DNA from: Clostridium_AD frigoriphilum
Lineage (GTDB): Bacteria > Bacillota > Clostridia > Clostridiales > Clostridiaceae
Reading direction: 5' to 3'
Length of the DNA: 64,000 bases
Assembly (NCBI RefSeq): GCF_036541405.1
Contig: NZ_JAZHFS010000004.1
Location: 62,001 to 126,000, forward strand
Below, in pieces: positions 26,009-33,568 of this stretch. Made by a program: the position numbers and the translations under genes. Position 1 is the first letter of the stretch. Each line of letters starts with the position of its first letter. The notes beneath the pieces were generated by a model. The model worked only from the letters and a program-made list of their open reading frames with translations, was not told where the DNA came from and did not search any database.

Positions 26009-27082
26009 TTAACATAAGTTTTTTTGAACTTTAACTACAAAATCTTGAACATTAGTAACTATCGTTTTAATACCTATGTATTCTCTGGCAACTGATACTT
26101 GATTAACAGCATATTCAGAAATGTCTACGCAGTAAAAATATATTGGTCTTACTTTTCCATCGCAAACTCTATAAGATGAAGTCAAATTTGCAGTTGCAAC
26201 TGAATGAAGAACAGTAGCAAGACAAATTATTACTGTTGCTTTATCTGTTTCTTCTTTCATAGCATCAAGTCCGCAAGATACATCATGATAAACCTGAGGA
26301 AGTGGCCCGTCATCCCTTATAGACCCAGCAAGGACTATAGGTATTTTCTTCTCTATCGCGGTTTTCATAAATCCATCTTTTATATTTCCTTCATCAAGTA
26401 ATGCTTCTACCGAGCCTGCGCGTCTAGCCTCATTTATTAGATCTAAATGATTATAATGACCCATTGGAGCAGATTCTTGAGTATATATATTTTGACCGAG
26501 GGCTGTCCCTAGTAACCCTCCCTCTAGATCATGAGTTGCCATGGCATTCCCAGCCATAAGAGAATCAACATACCCATTGGCGCAAAGTACAGATAAAGCG
26601 GCTCTAGTATCATAATCAAAAACTACAGCTGGGCCTAGAACCCAAACTATATATCCATTATTTTGTTTTTCATATTCTAGTAATTCATATAATTCTTTAT
26701 AATCCCTTGAAAATGAAGATTCAACAGATCTCCCTGTTCCAATACTTTGTAAATTATCAAATCCACTAGTATGCTTATATACACCTTCACTTCCATCTTT
26801 AGCTTTCCCTAAAACAACTTTGTCATAAGTTTTAAGATTTCTAAATTCCACAATTTCTACTGTGTTGTTACCACGAACAACTGCAGTACATTCTATAGAT
26901 GTTTGATTTGGTAGCACCCATTGTCCTTTAATTTTAAAATATTCAGGAAATATAGAAGTTATTAAGAAGCCCCTAGGTGCAACTCCATCTTTCTTAACCT
27001 CCCCTACTTTAACATCTGGTGCGTTCTCAAAAACACTCTGAGAGAAATCTGGCGGCACGAACTCTGGTAATTGAAAACTCAT
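26009..27082 (-). CDS. TIGR00300-like protein (LOR/SDH, ornithine cyclodeaminase-type fold), paralogue 2
   Basis: A 357-residue protein closer to the family consensus than its neighbour: APRGFLITSIFPEYFKIKGQ, then VWVLGPAVVFDYDTRAAL, LMAGNAMATHDLEGGLLG, INEARRAGSVEALLDEG, VLAGSIRDDGPLPQVY and TNVQDF. The C-terminal two thirds is a Rossmann-like NAD-binding domain. The family includes archaeal ornithine cyclodeaminase and the C-terminal domain of AgrE/ArgZ. GGGGGAG precedes the ATG. The 46-base gap to paralogue 1 suggests an operon, with this gene first, and luxS lies upstream beyond a terminator. Two adjacent diverged copies suggest a hetero-oligomer or a divided substrate role, which is inference. 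Confidence 0.75.
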   Translation of the reverse strand: MSFQLPEFVPPDFSQSVFENAPDVKVGEVKKDGVAPRGFLITSIFPEYFKIKGQWVLPNQTSIECTAVVRGNNTVEIVEFRNLKTYDKVVLGKAKDGSEGVYKHTSGFDNLQSIGTGRSVESSFSRDYKELYELLEYEKQNNGYIVWVLGPAVVFDYDTRAALSVLCANGYVDSLMAGNAMATHDLEGGLLGTALGQNIYTQESAPMGHYNHLDLINEARRAGSVEALLDEGNIKDGFMKTAIEKKIPIVLAGSIRDDGPLPQVYHDVSCGLDAMKEETDKATVIICLATVLHSVATANLTSSYRVCDGKVRPIYFYCVDISEYAVNQVSVAREYIGIKTIVTNVQDFVVKVQKNLC

Positions 27083-27144
27083 ATAAGATCTCCCCCTTTA
27101 TTGTAATGTATTTAAAATAATGTATATACTACATTATAAAATAT

Positions 27145-27180
27145 AAGAAAGATACACAATATAATTTGTATATCTTTCTT
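27145..27180 (-). terminator. Terminator after luxS
   Basis: 10-base arms AAGAAAGATA (27145-27154) and complement (27171-27180) with a long AT loop, followed by a T-rich stretch on the reverse strand. Confidence 0.55.
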
Positions 27181-27238
27181 ATTTAGATATTCTATTAAAT
27201 TTTTAGCACTGTCTATATACATAAGTAACGTTAAGATC

Positions 27239-27706
27239 TTAAGATTTTATTTCTGGATAAGTTACATTTAAAGAAGTTGCATTAAGAAGAGTATCAAGAT
27301 ATTCTTGTACATCTTTCTTTGCTCCTATTAGATCCATATCTGAATAATTACCACACTGGTCTGGTTGTGCTCCCGGTATCTCTCCTTCAAACGCTAGTAT
27401 AAATTTCATCATATCTTTTACTACTTCAATACCCTTTGTCTTATCTATATTCCTCATGATCATATAGAAACCTGTTCTACAACCCATAGGTCCAAAGTAG
27501 ATAACATCTTTAGCTATATCTTTATTCCTTAAATATGTGGCACCTATATGTTCAATAGTATGACAAGCACCTGTTGACATAACTTGTTCTCTATTAGGTT
27601 CTTTCATCCTAAGATCATAAGTAATGATGTCTCCATCTATCCTTGATTCATAAAAACCTCTTAATAATTTAATATGATTAACTTGAAAACTTGATATTAC
27701 TTCCAT
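27239..27706 (-). CDS. luxS: S-ribosylhomocysteine lyase LuxS
   Basis: A 155-residue cytoplasmic iron/zinc enzyme that cleaves S-ribosylhomocysteine to homocysteine and the AI-2 precursor DPD. The metal ligands are present: His49 and His53 in CHTIEH, and the Cys of DQCGNYSDMDL. The catalytic Cys lies in FGPMGCRTGFY. AGGAGGAG precedes the ATG. No pfs/mtn gene or SAM riboswitch is visible near it. The two downstream TIGR00300-like genes follow after a hairpin, so a shared transcript is possible only by read-through. Confidence 0.96.
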   Translation of the reverse strand: MEVISSFQVNHIKLLRGFYESRIDGDIITYDLRMKEPNREQVMSTGACHTIEHIGATYLRNKDIAKDVIYFGPMGCRTGFYMIMRNIDKTKGIEVVKDMMKFILAFEGEIPGAQPDQCGNYSDMDLIGAKKDVQEYLDTLLNATSLNVTYPEIKS

Positions 27707-28048
27707 TATTATCTCCTCCTAATTTTCTTTATACAATTTAAAATCATCTATCTCTCTTCAACATGCTATACCTTATTATAACATATCAGATATTAAATAT
27801 TTACCCTAAATAATTTTAATAAGTAAAAATCACTGTTTTATCCTAATAAAATATTTAGCCACGGCTTACCCTTCTTATTTCTATCCATTTTAAAGGTGAG
27901 ATTAGCCATCATTCCTTTAATAGAACAATTTTCTGTTTCTAGCATCTCAATTGTAGTTATTTTTGTGTGTAATGTAGTATAATATAGTATATATTAATGA
28001 AAAATGATTTAATATACATATTTTTAAACTAAAATATAAGGCAGGTTG
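27707..28048. other. Non-coding gap between luxS and the PBP gene
   Basis: This 342-base stretch contains divergent AT-rich promoter-like sequence. A short reverse-strand open frame (27838-27945, 35 codons, containing KMDRNKKGKPWLNILLG) has protein-like composition but no ribosome binding site or family I know. It may be a gene remnant. Nothing else was recognised. Confidence 0.35.
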
Positions 28049-29860
28049 GTGAACAAATTGAAAAGAAAAAAGCCTCGATGTAAAAGAATTTTTAGTATAG
28101 GTATAGCATTTTCTTTATTATTTAGTGCTTTAGTGGGCAGATTATTTTATGTAATGAGCATTCATGGTTCTAATTACAGAACGCTAGCAGTACAACAGCA
28201 AACTAAAAGTATAACAATAGCTCCTTATAGAGGAGAAATTCTAGACAGAAATGGCCTGCAATTGGCATTAAGCATTAATGTCTATAGGATAGATGCTGAT
28301 TTAACTGTATTAAATAAGTATTTAGTTGATAATAAAATACCCGAAGGACAAGCCTCTGAAAAATTGGCAAAGATTCTTAATGTTAAAAGCAGCGATGTTG
28401 AAAAAATATTAAATACCCAGAATAGTGAAGGCAAATTACTTCAATTCGTATCGCTTAAAAGACAGGTTGAGCAAGAGGTAGTAGATTCTATTAATAATTT
28501 GAAATACAAAGGAATAATAATTTCAAGTGATGTTAAAAGAATATATCCAAACGATACTTTTCTCTCTCAGGTACTAGGACATATTAATTTAAATGGTTCT
28601 GGGGTTAATGGGGTAGAGCTGAGCTATAACAATTATTTAGCAGGTACCCCTGGCGTGAAAGTGGTTCAGCTGGACAGATTTAGTAACGAATTACCTTATA
28701 CCGAAGCTGTTACGGTTAATCCTATAAATGGAAAAAATTTGACATTAACTATAGATGAACAAATTCAAGAGTTAGCTGAAAGAGTTGCTAAGGAAACTTT
28801 AGAAGAAAATGGTGCGAAATCTGTAAGTATAACAATTATGAATCCCAATAATGGTGAGGTTTTAGCAATGGCAAATTCGCCTGGTTATAATTTAAATGAA
28901 CCTTATGCAAAGGGTAATACAAGCAGTCAATCAGAGGCTACATGGAGGAATACAGCTGTAAGCGATGTATTTGAGCCAGGATCAATCTTCAAGGTCATAA
29001 TGGCTGCTGCTGGACTCCAATATAATTCTGTGACTGATAAATATCTTTTCACAAATAATGGCAGCATTAAGATTGGCAATAAAACATTGTACAACGATAA
29101 TAAAGAACAGTATGGCGTTGAAACTTTTTCAGATATATTAAAAAACTCCGACAATGTTGGGTTTATAACTCTTGGACAAATGATTGGAAAAGAGAATCTT
29201 TATAAGTTTGCAAAAGACGCTGGAATTGGTAAAAAAACTAATATAGACTTGCCTGGAGAAGGCACTGGGTTAATAAAAGATTTAAAAAGCATTACACCAC
29301 TTGATCTTGCTACGATGTCATATGGACAAGGTGTTGCAGTTACACAAATACAGTATATGGCAGCATTTAATGCAGTTGCTAATGGAGGTACATTGATAAC
29401 GCCACATGTTATGAAAGAAATATCTCATAATATAAACGGTAAAACAGTTGTGGACAATAAATATAGTAATTTTAACAAAAGAACTATAATGAGCAGTAGT
29501 AAATCGGCTTTATTAAGAACATATTTGGAAACTGTCGTTAAAAAAGGAACTGCCGCTGGAACCTATATGGCTGGTTATCATATAGGTGGTAAGACAGGAA
29601 CTGCTAATAAAGTTGATAGCGTCAGCGGTGGCTATATCTCCGGTAAATACATATCATCATTTGCAGGCATTGCTCCTGCCAGTAATCCAAAAGTAAGCTT
29701 AATAGTTACTATAGAGGAACCTAACTCAGATAACTATTATGCAGCCCAGACAGCAGTACCAGCATCAAAAAAAATATTTTCTGAGTTGTTTACAATAATG
29801 GGTATATCTCCAGATAACGTTAATAGTACAGTTAACAAAAATGCTACTAAGAAAAACTAA
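28049..29860 (+). CDS. Class B penicillin-binding protein (FtsI/SpoVD-like transpeptidase)
   Basis: A roughly 603-residue membrane-anchored peptidoglycan transpeptidase. It has a basic cytoplasmic tail, one membrane helix (about residues 15-35), a dimerisation domain starting APYRGEILDRNG, and a transpeptidase domain with the active-site SxxK in EPGSIFKVI, the SxN-type motif as KNSDNVG, and KTGTANK. No PASTA domains follow, unlike SpoVD. The frame allows TTG 28046 or GTG 28049; AAGG seven bases upstream favours GTG. It stands alone, away from a division/cell-wall cluster, so it is probably a paralogue with a specialised role such as sporulation or elongation. Confidence 0.9.
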   Translation: MNKLKRKKPRCKRIFSIGIAFSLLFSALVGRLFYVMSIHGSNYRTLAVQQQTKSITIAPYRGEILDRNGLQLALSINVYRIDADLTVLNKYLVDNKIPEGQASEKLAKILNVKSSDVEKILNTQNSEGKLLQFVSLKRQVEQEVVDSINNLKYKGIIISSDVKRIYPNDTFLSQVLGHINLNGSGVNGVELSYNNYLAGTPGVKVVQLDRFSNELPYTEAVTVNPINGKNLTLTIDEQIQELAERVAKETLEENGAKSVSITIMNPNNGEVLAMANSPGYNLNEPYAKGNTSSQSEATWRNTAVSDVFEPGSIFKVIMAAAGLQYNSVTDKYLFTNNGSIKIGNKTLYNDNKEQYGVETFSDILKNSDNVGFITLGQMIGKENLYKFAKDAGIGKKTNIDLPGEGTGLIKDLKSITPLDLATMSYGQGVAVTQIQYMAAFNAVANGGTLITPHVMKEISHNINGKTVVDNKYSNFNKRTIMSSSKSALLRTYLETVVKKGTAAGTYMAGYHIGGKTGTANKVDSVSGGYISGKYISSFAGIAPASNPKVSLIVTIEEPNSDNYYAAQTAVPASKKIFSELFTIMGISPDNVNSTVNKNATKKN

Positions 29861-29920
29861 AGCAAAAAGCTGCGAATTTTGTTTTATATTATAAGTAGGA
29901 TTAATATATTCTAAATATAG

Positions 29921-29948
29921 TAAACCCACATCTAATGATATGGGTTTA
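29921..29948 (+). terminator. Terminator-like hairpin after the PBP gene
   Basis: TAAACCCACATC (29921-29932) and its near-complement (29937-29948, one mismatch), loop TAAT, followed by TTTGTG. It lies 60 bases after the stop. Confidence 0.6.
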
Positions 29949-30198
29949 TTTGTGATGGCATATATGAAATTACCATTCGACATAGAAAGATTAATTTTAT
30001 CACCAATATTTATTTCATTCAGTCTGTTAAAAAGTTTTCCATAGCTTATAACATCGTGTGAGGCTAAAAAGATCTATAAGTATTTAATTTGCAATTTTGT
30101 TGTTTTATTGTCAATTATGTTATAATATATAGGAAATAATGAAAATTATGCTAAACAAAAAAATAATTATATAATAACAAAATATACGAAAAGTTTTA

Positions 30199-30207
30199 GG
30201 GGGGGGG
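30199..30207 (+). repeat. Nine-G tract forming the ribosome binding site of the PocR kinase gene
   Basis: Nine consecutive Gs lie three bases before the ATG at 30211 and form its Shine-Dalgarno region (AGGGGGGGGG AAA ATG). Such tracts are prone to slipped-strand change, and length change here would alter spacing rather than the reading frame. Confidence 0.8.
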
Positions 30208-30210
30208 AAA

Positions 30211-31608
30211 ATGATAAATAAATCACGACTAGAAATCACAGATATTTTAGATATTGAATTACTCCAGAAGCTTCAAGATAACTTTTCAAAAAATATGGAT
30301 ATTGCAAGTGTTATTGTAGATATAAATGGTAATCCTGTTACAAAACCTAGTAGGTATACAAATTTTTGCACAAATTTTATTCAAAATTCAGTATTGGGGA
30401 ATAATAAATGTTCAGAATCTCATCGAAAATGTGGAGAAGGTGCTGCAAAATCAGGTAAGCCATACATCAGCAGGTGTCATGCTGGTTTGATAGATTTTGC
30501 GGCTCCAATTTTAGTAAATGGAGAGCATATAGGAACTATATTGGGCGGGCAATTTTTAATAAACAAGCCATCAGTTTCAGATTTTAAAAATACAATAAAA
30601 GAACCAACTACTAGTGAAAATGGATTTTTAGAGGCACTTAGAGAAATTAATGTTATAGAAGAACAAAAATTGAAATTGGCTGTAGACGCTGTATTTATTA
30701 TTGCCAATTCAATTTCGCAAATAGGCTATGAAAAATTAAATCTAAAATTAGATGCAAAAAAAATGAAAAACAGTATTTTAGATCAAAATAGATTATTAGA
30801 GGCATCTAGAAAATACAATATGGATCAATCAGAAATGTTTTCTTCTATGTCGCATGAATTAAAAACACCCCTTAATATTATTTTCAGTGCATTACAACTA
30901 CTAGATAGTAAATATGATACTACGTCCGTAGCTCCTGATTATGAGATGTTTTCTAAATATTCAAAAGTAATGAAGCAAAATTGTTATAGATTGATAAAGC
31001 TTATTAACAATCTTATAGATATGAATAAGATTGAACTTGGTTTTTTTAAATTAGAATTGGCAAATGGAAATATTGTAAAAACTATTGAAGACATCACCCT
31101 ATCTGTAGTTACTTATGCAAAAGCGAAGAAAATAAGTATAGTGTTCGATACGGATATAGAAGAAAAAATGACATCTTTTGATTCATGTAAATTTGAAAGA
31201 ATAATGCTGAACATATTATCAAATGCAATTAAATTTACTGAAGCTGAAGGTGTAATAAATGTAAATATTTACGATAATGAAAACTATATACTTATAAAAA
31301 TAAAGGATACAGGAATTGGAATACCACAGGACATGTTAAACGAAATTTTCAACACATATACCCAGGTTGATGATTCTCTTAGGGGGACTGTGGAAGGCAA
31401 TGGAATAGGATTATCATTAGTAAAATCATTGGTAGAAATGCATGGAGGAGAAATAAGTGTTAAAAGTGAAATGGGTGTTGGAAGTGAATTTAATATTAAA
31501 TTACCTATTAAGCTCATAGAATCTCAGATGTCTCACAGAAATAAAAATTATAATATAAATGATCCTATAGAGAAAATTAAAATTGAATTTTCAGATATAT
31601 ATTCTTAG
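30211..31608 (+). CDS. PocR-domain sensor histidine kinase
   Basis: A 465-residue cytoplasmic kinase with no membrane segment. The N-terminal about 10-175 is a PocR ligand-binding domain (Cys-rich, FCTNFIQNSVLGNNKCSESH, then HAGLIDFAAPILVNGEHIG), a PAS-like sensor found in regulators of propanediol and other carbon-source use. A coiled linker leads to HisKA with SMSHELKTPLN carrying the phosphorylated His, and a HATPase_c domain with NILSNAIKFTEAEG, KDTGIGIP and GNGIGLSLVK. No response regulator is adjacent, so it is an orphan kinase; in clostridia such kinases often feed Spo0A. A TATAAT lies at 30121-30126. Translation depends on the G9 Shine-Dalgarno. Confidence 0.9.
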   Translation: MINKSRLEITDILDIELLQKLQDNFSKNMDIASVIVDINGNPVTKPSRYTNFCTNFIQNSVLGNNKCSESHRKCGEGAAKSGKPYISRCHAGLIDFAAPILVNGEHIGTILGGQFLINKPSVSDFKNTIKEPTTSENGFLEALREINVIEEQKLKLAVDAVFIIANSISQIGYEKLNLKLDAKKMKNSILDQNRLLEASRKYNMDQSEMFSSMSHELKTPLNIIFSALQLLDSKYDTTSVAPDYEMFSKYSKVMKQNCYRLIKLINNLIDMNKIELGFFKLELANGNIVKTIEDITLSVVTYAKAKKISIVFDTDIEEKMTSFDSCKFERIMLNILSNAIKFTEAEGVINVNIYDNENYILIKIKDTGIGIPQDMLNEIFNTYTQVDDSLRGTVEGNGIGLSLVKSLVEMHGGEISVKSEMGVGSEFNIKLPIKLIESQMSHRNKNYNINDPIEKIKIEFSDIYS

Positions 31609-31645
31609 TTGTTTTTAAAAATTTTCACTAGAAGGAATGAGAGCT

Positions 31646-31684
31646 AAGATAAAAAGCAATAGAATTAACTATTGTTTTTATCTT
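31646..31684 (+). terminator. Terminator of the PocR kinase gene
   Basis: AAGATAAAAAGCAATAG (31646-31662) pairs with 31669-31684 with one bulged G and a 6-base loop. T-rich arms on both strands may also end the convergent dinB transcript. Confidence 0.65.
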
Positions 31685-31739
31685 CATCATTCTTTGCCGT
31701 ATCTTTTTATAAGACACTTTGGTTACATATTTTACCACT

Positions 31740-32003
31740 TTAAATTTTATATAATATCCACCTACATGTTGCAAGCTCATATTTAATCTCAAATAACTTT
31801 ATAGAATTGCCAATCAAACTTTGACATTTATAAACAGTCATAATGTTACCTGCAAATCTCTGAGTATCCTTTACTATAACTTTATCTATTTTTATAACTT
31901 GCATAGGCTCATCACCTATTTGCATTCTAAACCTTACTGGTTTTATGTTTCCTTTGTTATCTGTATAAGAAACCATTTCTATAGGTAATGCTAAAACTTT
32001 CAT
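31740..32003 (-). CDS. Small conserved protein downstream of DNA polymerase IV
   Basis: An 87-residue beta-rich protein (MKVLALPIEMVSYTDNKG, ending CRWILYKI) with no membrane segment. AAGGAG precedes its ATG, and it begins 15 bases after the polymerase stop, so it shares the LexA-type control. I recall similar small proteins beside Y-family polymerase genes in clostridia but no assigned function. A role as a polymerase partner or SOS accessory factor is inference. Confidence 0.7.
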   Translation of the reverse strand: MKVLALPIEMVSYTDNKGNIKPVRFRMQIGDEPMQVIKIDKVIVKDTQRFAGNIMTVYKCQSLIGNSIKLFEIKYELATCRWILYKI

Positions 32004-32018
32004 TTATTTAATCTCCTT

Positions 32019-33275
32019 TTAAAGCATTGCGCTCATTACTGGGTATTCTTCCTCCCCCTCTGCCATTCCGCCACACATATTATTTAACCCTGAATGAAGA
32101 AAACAAGATCTACTGATAGCTTTAGAACCATATTTTAGCCTAATTTCATCAATTGTTTTATTAAGATTGCTATCTTTCTCATAATTAAAGGTATCAAGTA
32201 AAGAACACTGATAAAAATCATTATCACAAAAGTCTGTTATATGTACTCCCAAATGCCTTATTGGATCTTCTTTCCAAATATTGTCAAATAAATAGCAAGC
32301 TGTTTCATATATTTTACGAGTAGAATCAGTTGCTACCGCCAATTTTTTCTGACGTGAATAAAATATCATATCACTTCCTCTAACACTTATACTTACCACA
32401 GTGCAACAATTCTTCGAATCTCTTAAACGCATAGATACAGTTTCACATAATGATAACAATACTATATGAGCTGTTTCTTTATCGTAAACATCAAATGGAG
32501 TTGTAGTAGAATTTCCTATTCCCTTCATTTCAATGTAATTGCTCTTTTTAACCTCAGAAAATTCATTGCCATTAGCATAATTCCAAATAACTAGGCCCTG
32601 ACTCTTGAATTTGTTCTTTAAGATTTTTAAATCATAATTTGCTAATTCTCCAATAGTATTAATGTTTAAACCATGTAATTTAGGTGTCGTTGCTCTACCC
32701 ACCATAAATAGATCTTCAACTGGTAATGGCCACATTTTACTTTTAATTTCCCGGGGAAATAACGTGTGTATTCTATTTGGTTTCTTGAAATCTGAGGCTA
32801 CTTTTGCGAGCAGTTTATTATTTGATATCCCTATATTTACTGTGAACCCAAGCTCCTTGCTTACCCGCTCCTTTATAATTTCAGCGAGCTTCATGTAATC
32901 TGGATACAAACCTTCCATGTTAGAAAAATCAAGAAAGCTTTCATCTATACTAAACCGCTGAATTTTTGGAGTATACTGCTCAAATATTTGATGCATAGCT
33001 GCACTACACTTCATATACAACCAATATCTTGGTGGCACTATTACAATACTAGGACACTTCGCCCTAGCACTATATAAAGTTTCTCCCGTGTGAATATCGA
33101 ATTTTTTAGCTGGAATTGATTTTGTTAAAACAATACCGTGCCTGCTTTCTTCATCTCCACCTATTACAGAAGGAACTAATCTTAGATCTAATAACTCACC
33201 TCGCTGAAGTCTATAAGCAGCTTCCCATGATAAATAAGCGCTATTAGCATCTATATGAAATATCAATCTACTCAT
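32019..33275 (-). CDS. dinB: DNA polymerase IV (Y-family, DinB-like)
   Basis: A 418-residue translesion polymerase. Catalytic aspartates are in LIFHIDANSAYLSWEA and the palm motif FSIDESFLDFS (the Asp-Glu pair). The thumb helix-hairpin-helix (LHGLNTIGELANY) and little-finger domain follow. The reading frame extends to 33302, but GGAAGAGG lies just before the ATG at 33275, which gives the usual MSRLIFHIDAN. A perfect LexA box 40 bases upstream shows SOS control. The C-terminus lacks a clear QLSLF-type clamp-binding motif; QCSLLDTF near residue 375 may be a substitute. Confidence 0.92.
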   Translation of the reverse strand: MSRLIFHIDANSAYLSWEAAYRLQRGELLDLRLVPSVIGGDEESRHGIVLTKSIPAKKFDIHTGETLYSARAKCPSIVIVPPRYWLYMKCSAAMHQIFEQYTPKIQRFSIDESFLDFSNMEGLYPDYMKLAEIIKERVSKELGFTVNIGISNNKLLAKVASDFKKPNRIHTLFPREIKSKMWPLPVEDLFMVGRATTPKLHGLNINTIGELANYDLKILKNKFKSQGLVIWNYANGNEFSEVKKSNYIEMKGIGNSTTTPFDVYDKETAHIVLLSLCETVSMRLRDSKNCCTVVSISVRGSDMIFYSRQKKLAVATDSTRKIYETACYLFDNIWKEDPIRHLGVHITDFCDNDFYQCSLLDTFNYEKDSNLNKTIDEIRLKYGSKAISRSCFLHSGLNNMCGGMAEGEEEYPVMSAML

Positions 33276-33314
33276 AAACCTCTTCCTTTCTTTAATATTC
33301 ACTTTTAAATCCTA

Positions 33315-33326
33315 GAACATATGTTC
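33315..33326 (-). promoter_or_regulatory. LexA (SOS) box upstream of dinB
   Basis: GAACATATGTTC is a perfect match to the Gram-positive LexA site GAAC-N4-GTTC. A TATAAT on the reverse strand lies about 10 bases upstream of it, so a bound repressor would cover the transcript start. Confidence 0.88.
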
Positions 33327-33457
33327 GTAATACTATTATATACTATTTGTTTGCTTTTTAGAAGTTAATTTATATACCTTTTATAGAATTTTTTGTATTT
33401 TGTCATCTTTATAATGCAATTGATGAATATATCATCTTCTACAATACCAAAAATTAC

Positions 33458-33513
33458 AAAAAAGATTAAGCGGCCTTAGTCCCCTGCAATTTAGGACTTT
33501 AGCCGCTTAAATC
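33458..33513 (-). terminator. Terminator of the transaldolase-transketolase operon
   Basis: A long stem (33464-33482 with 33494-33513, including TTAAGCGGC and complement) is followed on the reverse strand by TTTTTTG. Confidence 0.85.
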
Positions 33514-33568
33514 AATTTTATTATTTACTTATACCTCAATATTGTGTAATATAGCCTTTTTTTTAATA

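Noticed and set aside
27707..27850. Possible SAM-type riboswitch upstream of luxS
   Set aside because: None of the conserved SAM-I or S-box blocks are present.
27838..27945. Reverse 35-codon frame between luxS and the PBP gene
   Set aside because: Too short, no ribosome binding site, no recognised family.
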